From positions 1 to 23,098 of the forward strand of contig JASLCR010000010.1 of the NCBI GenBank assembly GCA_030145955.1: a DNA stretch of 23,098 nt, given 5' to 3'. Made by a program: the position numbers and the translations under genes. The stretch comes from Candidatus Saccharimonadales bacterium (GTDB lineage: Bacteria > Patescibacteriota > Saccharimonadia > Saccharimonadales > Saccharimonadaceae). Within the stretch, counting starts at the first letter, position 1; every line of letters starts with the position of its first letter. Below are positions 23,032 through 23,098 of this stretch, one piece after another. The notes below the pieces were generated by a model. That model was not told where the DNA came from and did no database searches. It saw only the letters and a list, made by a program, of their open reading frames with translations.

Positions 23032-23098
23032 ATGCCTGATGAGTCTCTCTGGTGCGATCAGGTCGCTCAAGATGTGATCGAAGTGCTGGAACTCGAAC
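23032..23098 (+). CDS. 5' end of an unrecognised gene (partial)
   Basis: ATG 23032 follows GGAAGGAAG at good spacing and opens a frame that continues past the window edge after 22 codons (MPDESLWCDQVAQDVIEVLELE). The start is acidic and helix-like, with no signal peptide. Too little is present to name a family. Codons favour GTG and CTG somewhat more than the neighbours. Its long leader and its hairpin set it apart from the leaderless genes nearby. Confidence 0.6.
   Translation, partial: MPDESLWCDQVAQDVIEVLELE

Noticed and set aside
1..23098. Recoding of UGA as glycine (SR1/Gracilibacteria code)
   Set aside because: Several genes end at TGA exactly where the family ends (rsmD, the metallopeptidase, the VanZ-like gene), so UGA is a stop here.
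22922..23098. Pairing the last partial gene with the GC-rich orphan as members of one family
   Set aside because: Both have good promoters and leader hairpins, but the last gene's visible part is only about 52% GC and its 22 residues show no similarity to the orphan.

Overview
The window reads as a stretch of ordinary chromosome from a streamlined Patescibacteria/CPR-type bacterium, most likely Candidatus Saccharibacteria (TM7). The placement is an inference from gene content (a compact secreted/membrane gene set, an RNase HII-YraN fusion, a long-tailed L19, a lone PMM-like HAD, very short intergenic gaps), from many start codons sitting 6-8 nt after an extended -10 box, and from the use of TGA as a true stop, which argues against Gracilibacteria/SR1. 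Genes are dense. No gene-free stretch exceeds about 140 bases, and I see no tRNA, rRNA, IS element or CRISPR array.

Layout. (1) 2-163: 3' end of an unknown + strand gene. (2) 254-4480, minus strand: PMM-like HAD phosphatase, recG, a zinc phospholipase C-like protein and rsmD, closed by an intrinsic terminator. (3) tyrS (minus) and a class A penicillin-binding protein (plus) diverge from 5808-5921. (4) 8584-14362, minus strand: a protein quality control and DNA repair cluster, clpC - membrane metallopeptidase - radA - YacL-like PIN/TRAM protein. It follows the Firmicute order clpC-radA-disA-yacL without disA, and clpC is preceded by a perfect CIRCE operator. (5) nusA (minus) has a terminator-like hairpin in its own leader. 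(6) A secreted DUF1524-type HNH nuclease (minus) and an M1 aminopeptidase (plus) diverge from overlapping, apparently leaderless promoters. (7) 18803-19330: a small GC-rich orphan gene (about 67% GC, against about 50% around it) with a consensus sigma-70 promoter and hairpins at both ends. (8) 19396-21446, minus strand: rplS - VanZ-like membrane protein - rnhB::yraN fusion. (9) A 75-residue orphan (minus) and a malic enzyme gene (plus) diverge. (10) 22922-23098: promoter, leader and first 22 codons of another unrecognised gene that runs off the window.

The genes cover core information processing (TyrRS, NusA, L19, RsmD, RecG, RadA, RNase HII), envelope growth (PBP), proteolysis (ClpC, metallopeptidase) and scavenging enzymes that fit a host-dependent lifestyle (secreted nuclease, aminopeptidase, phospholipase-like protein, malic enzyme). 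The items most worth pursuing are regulatory: the nusA leader hairpin, the CIRCE element that could also terminate nusA, the widespread leaderless starts and the GC-rich orphan cassette. No multi-gene defence or mobile system is visible.
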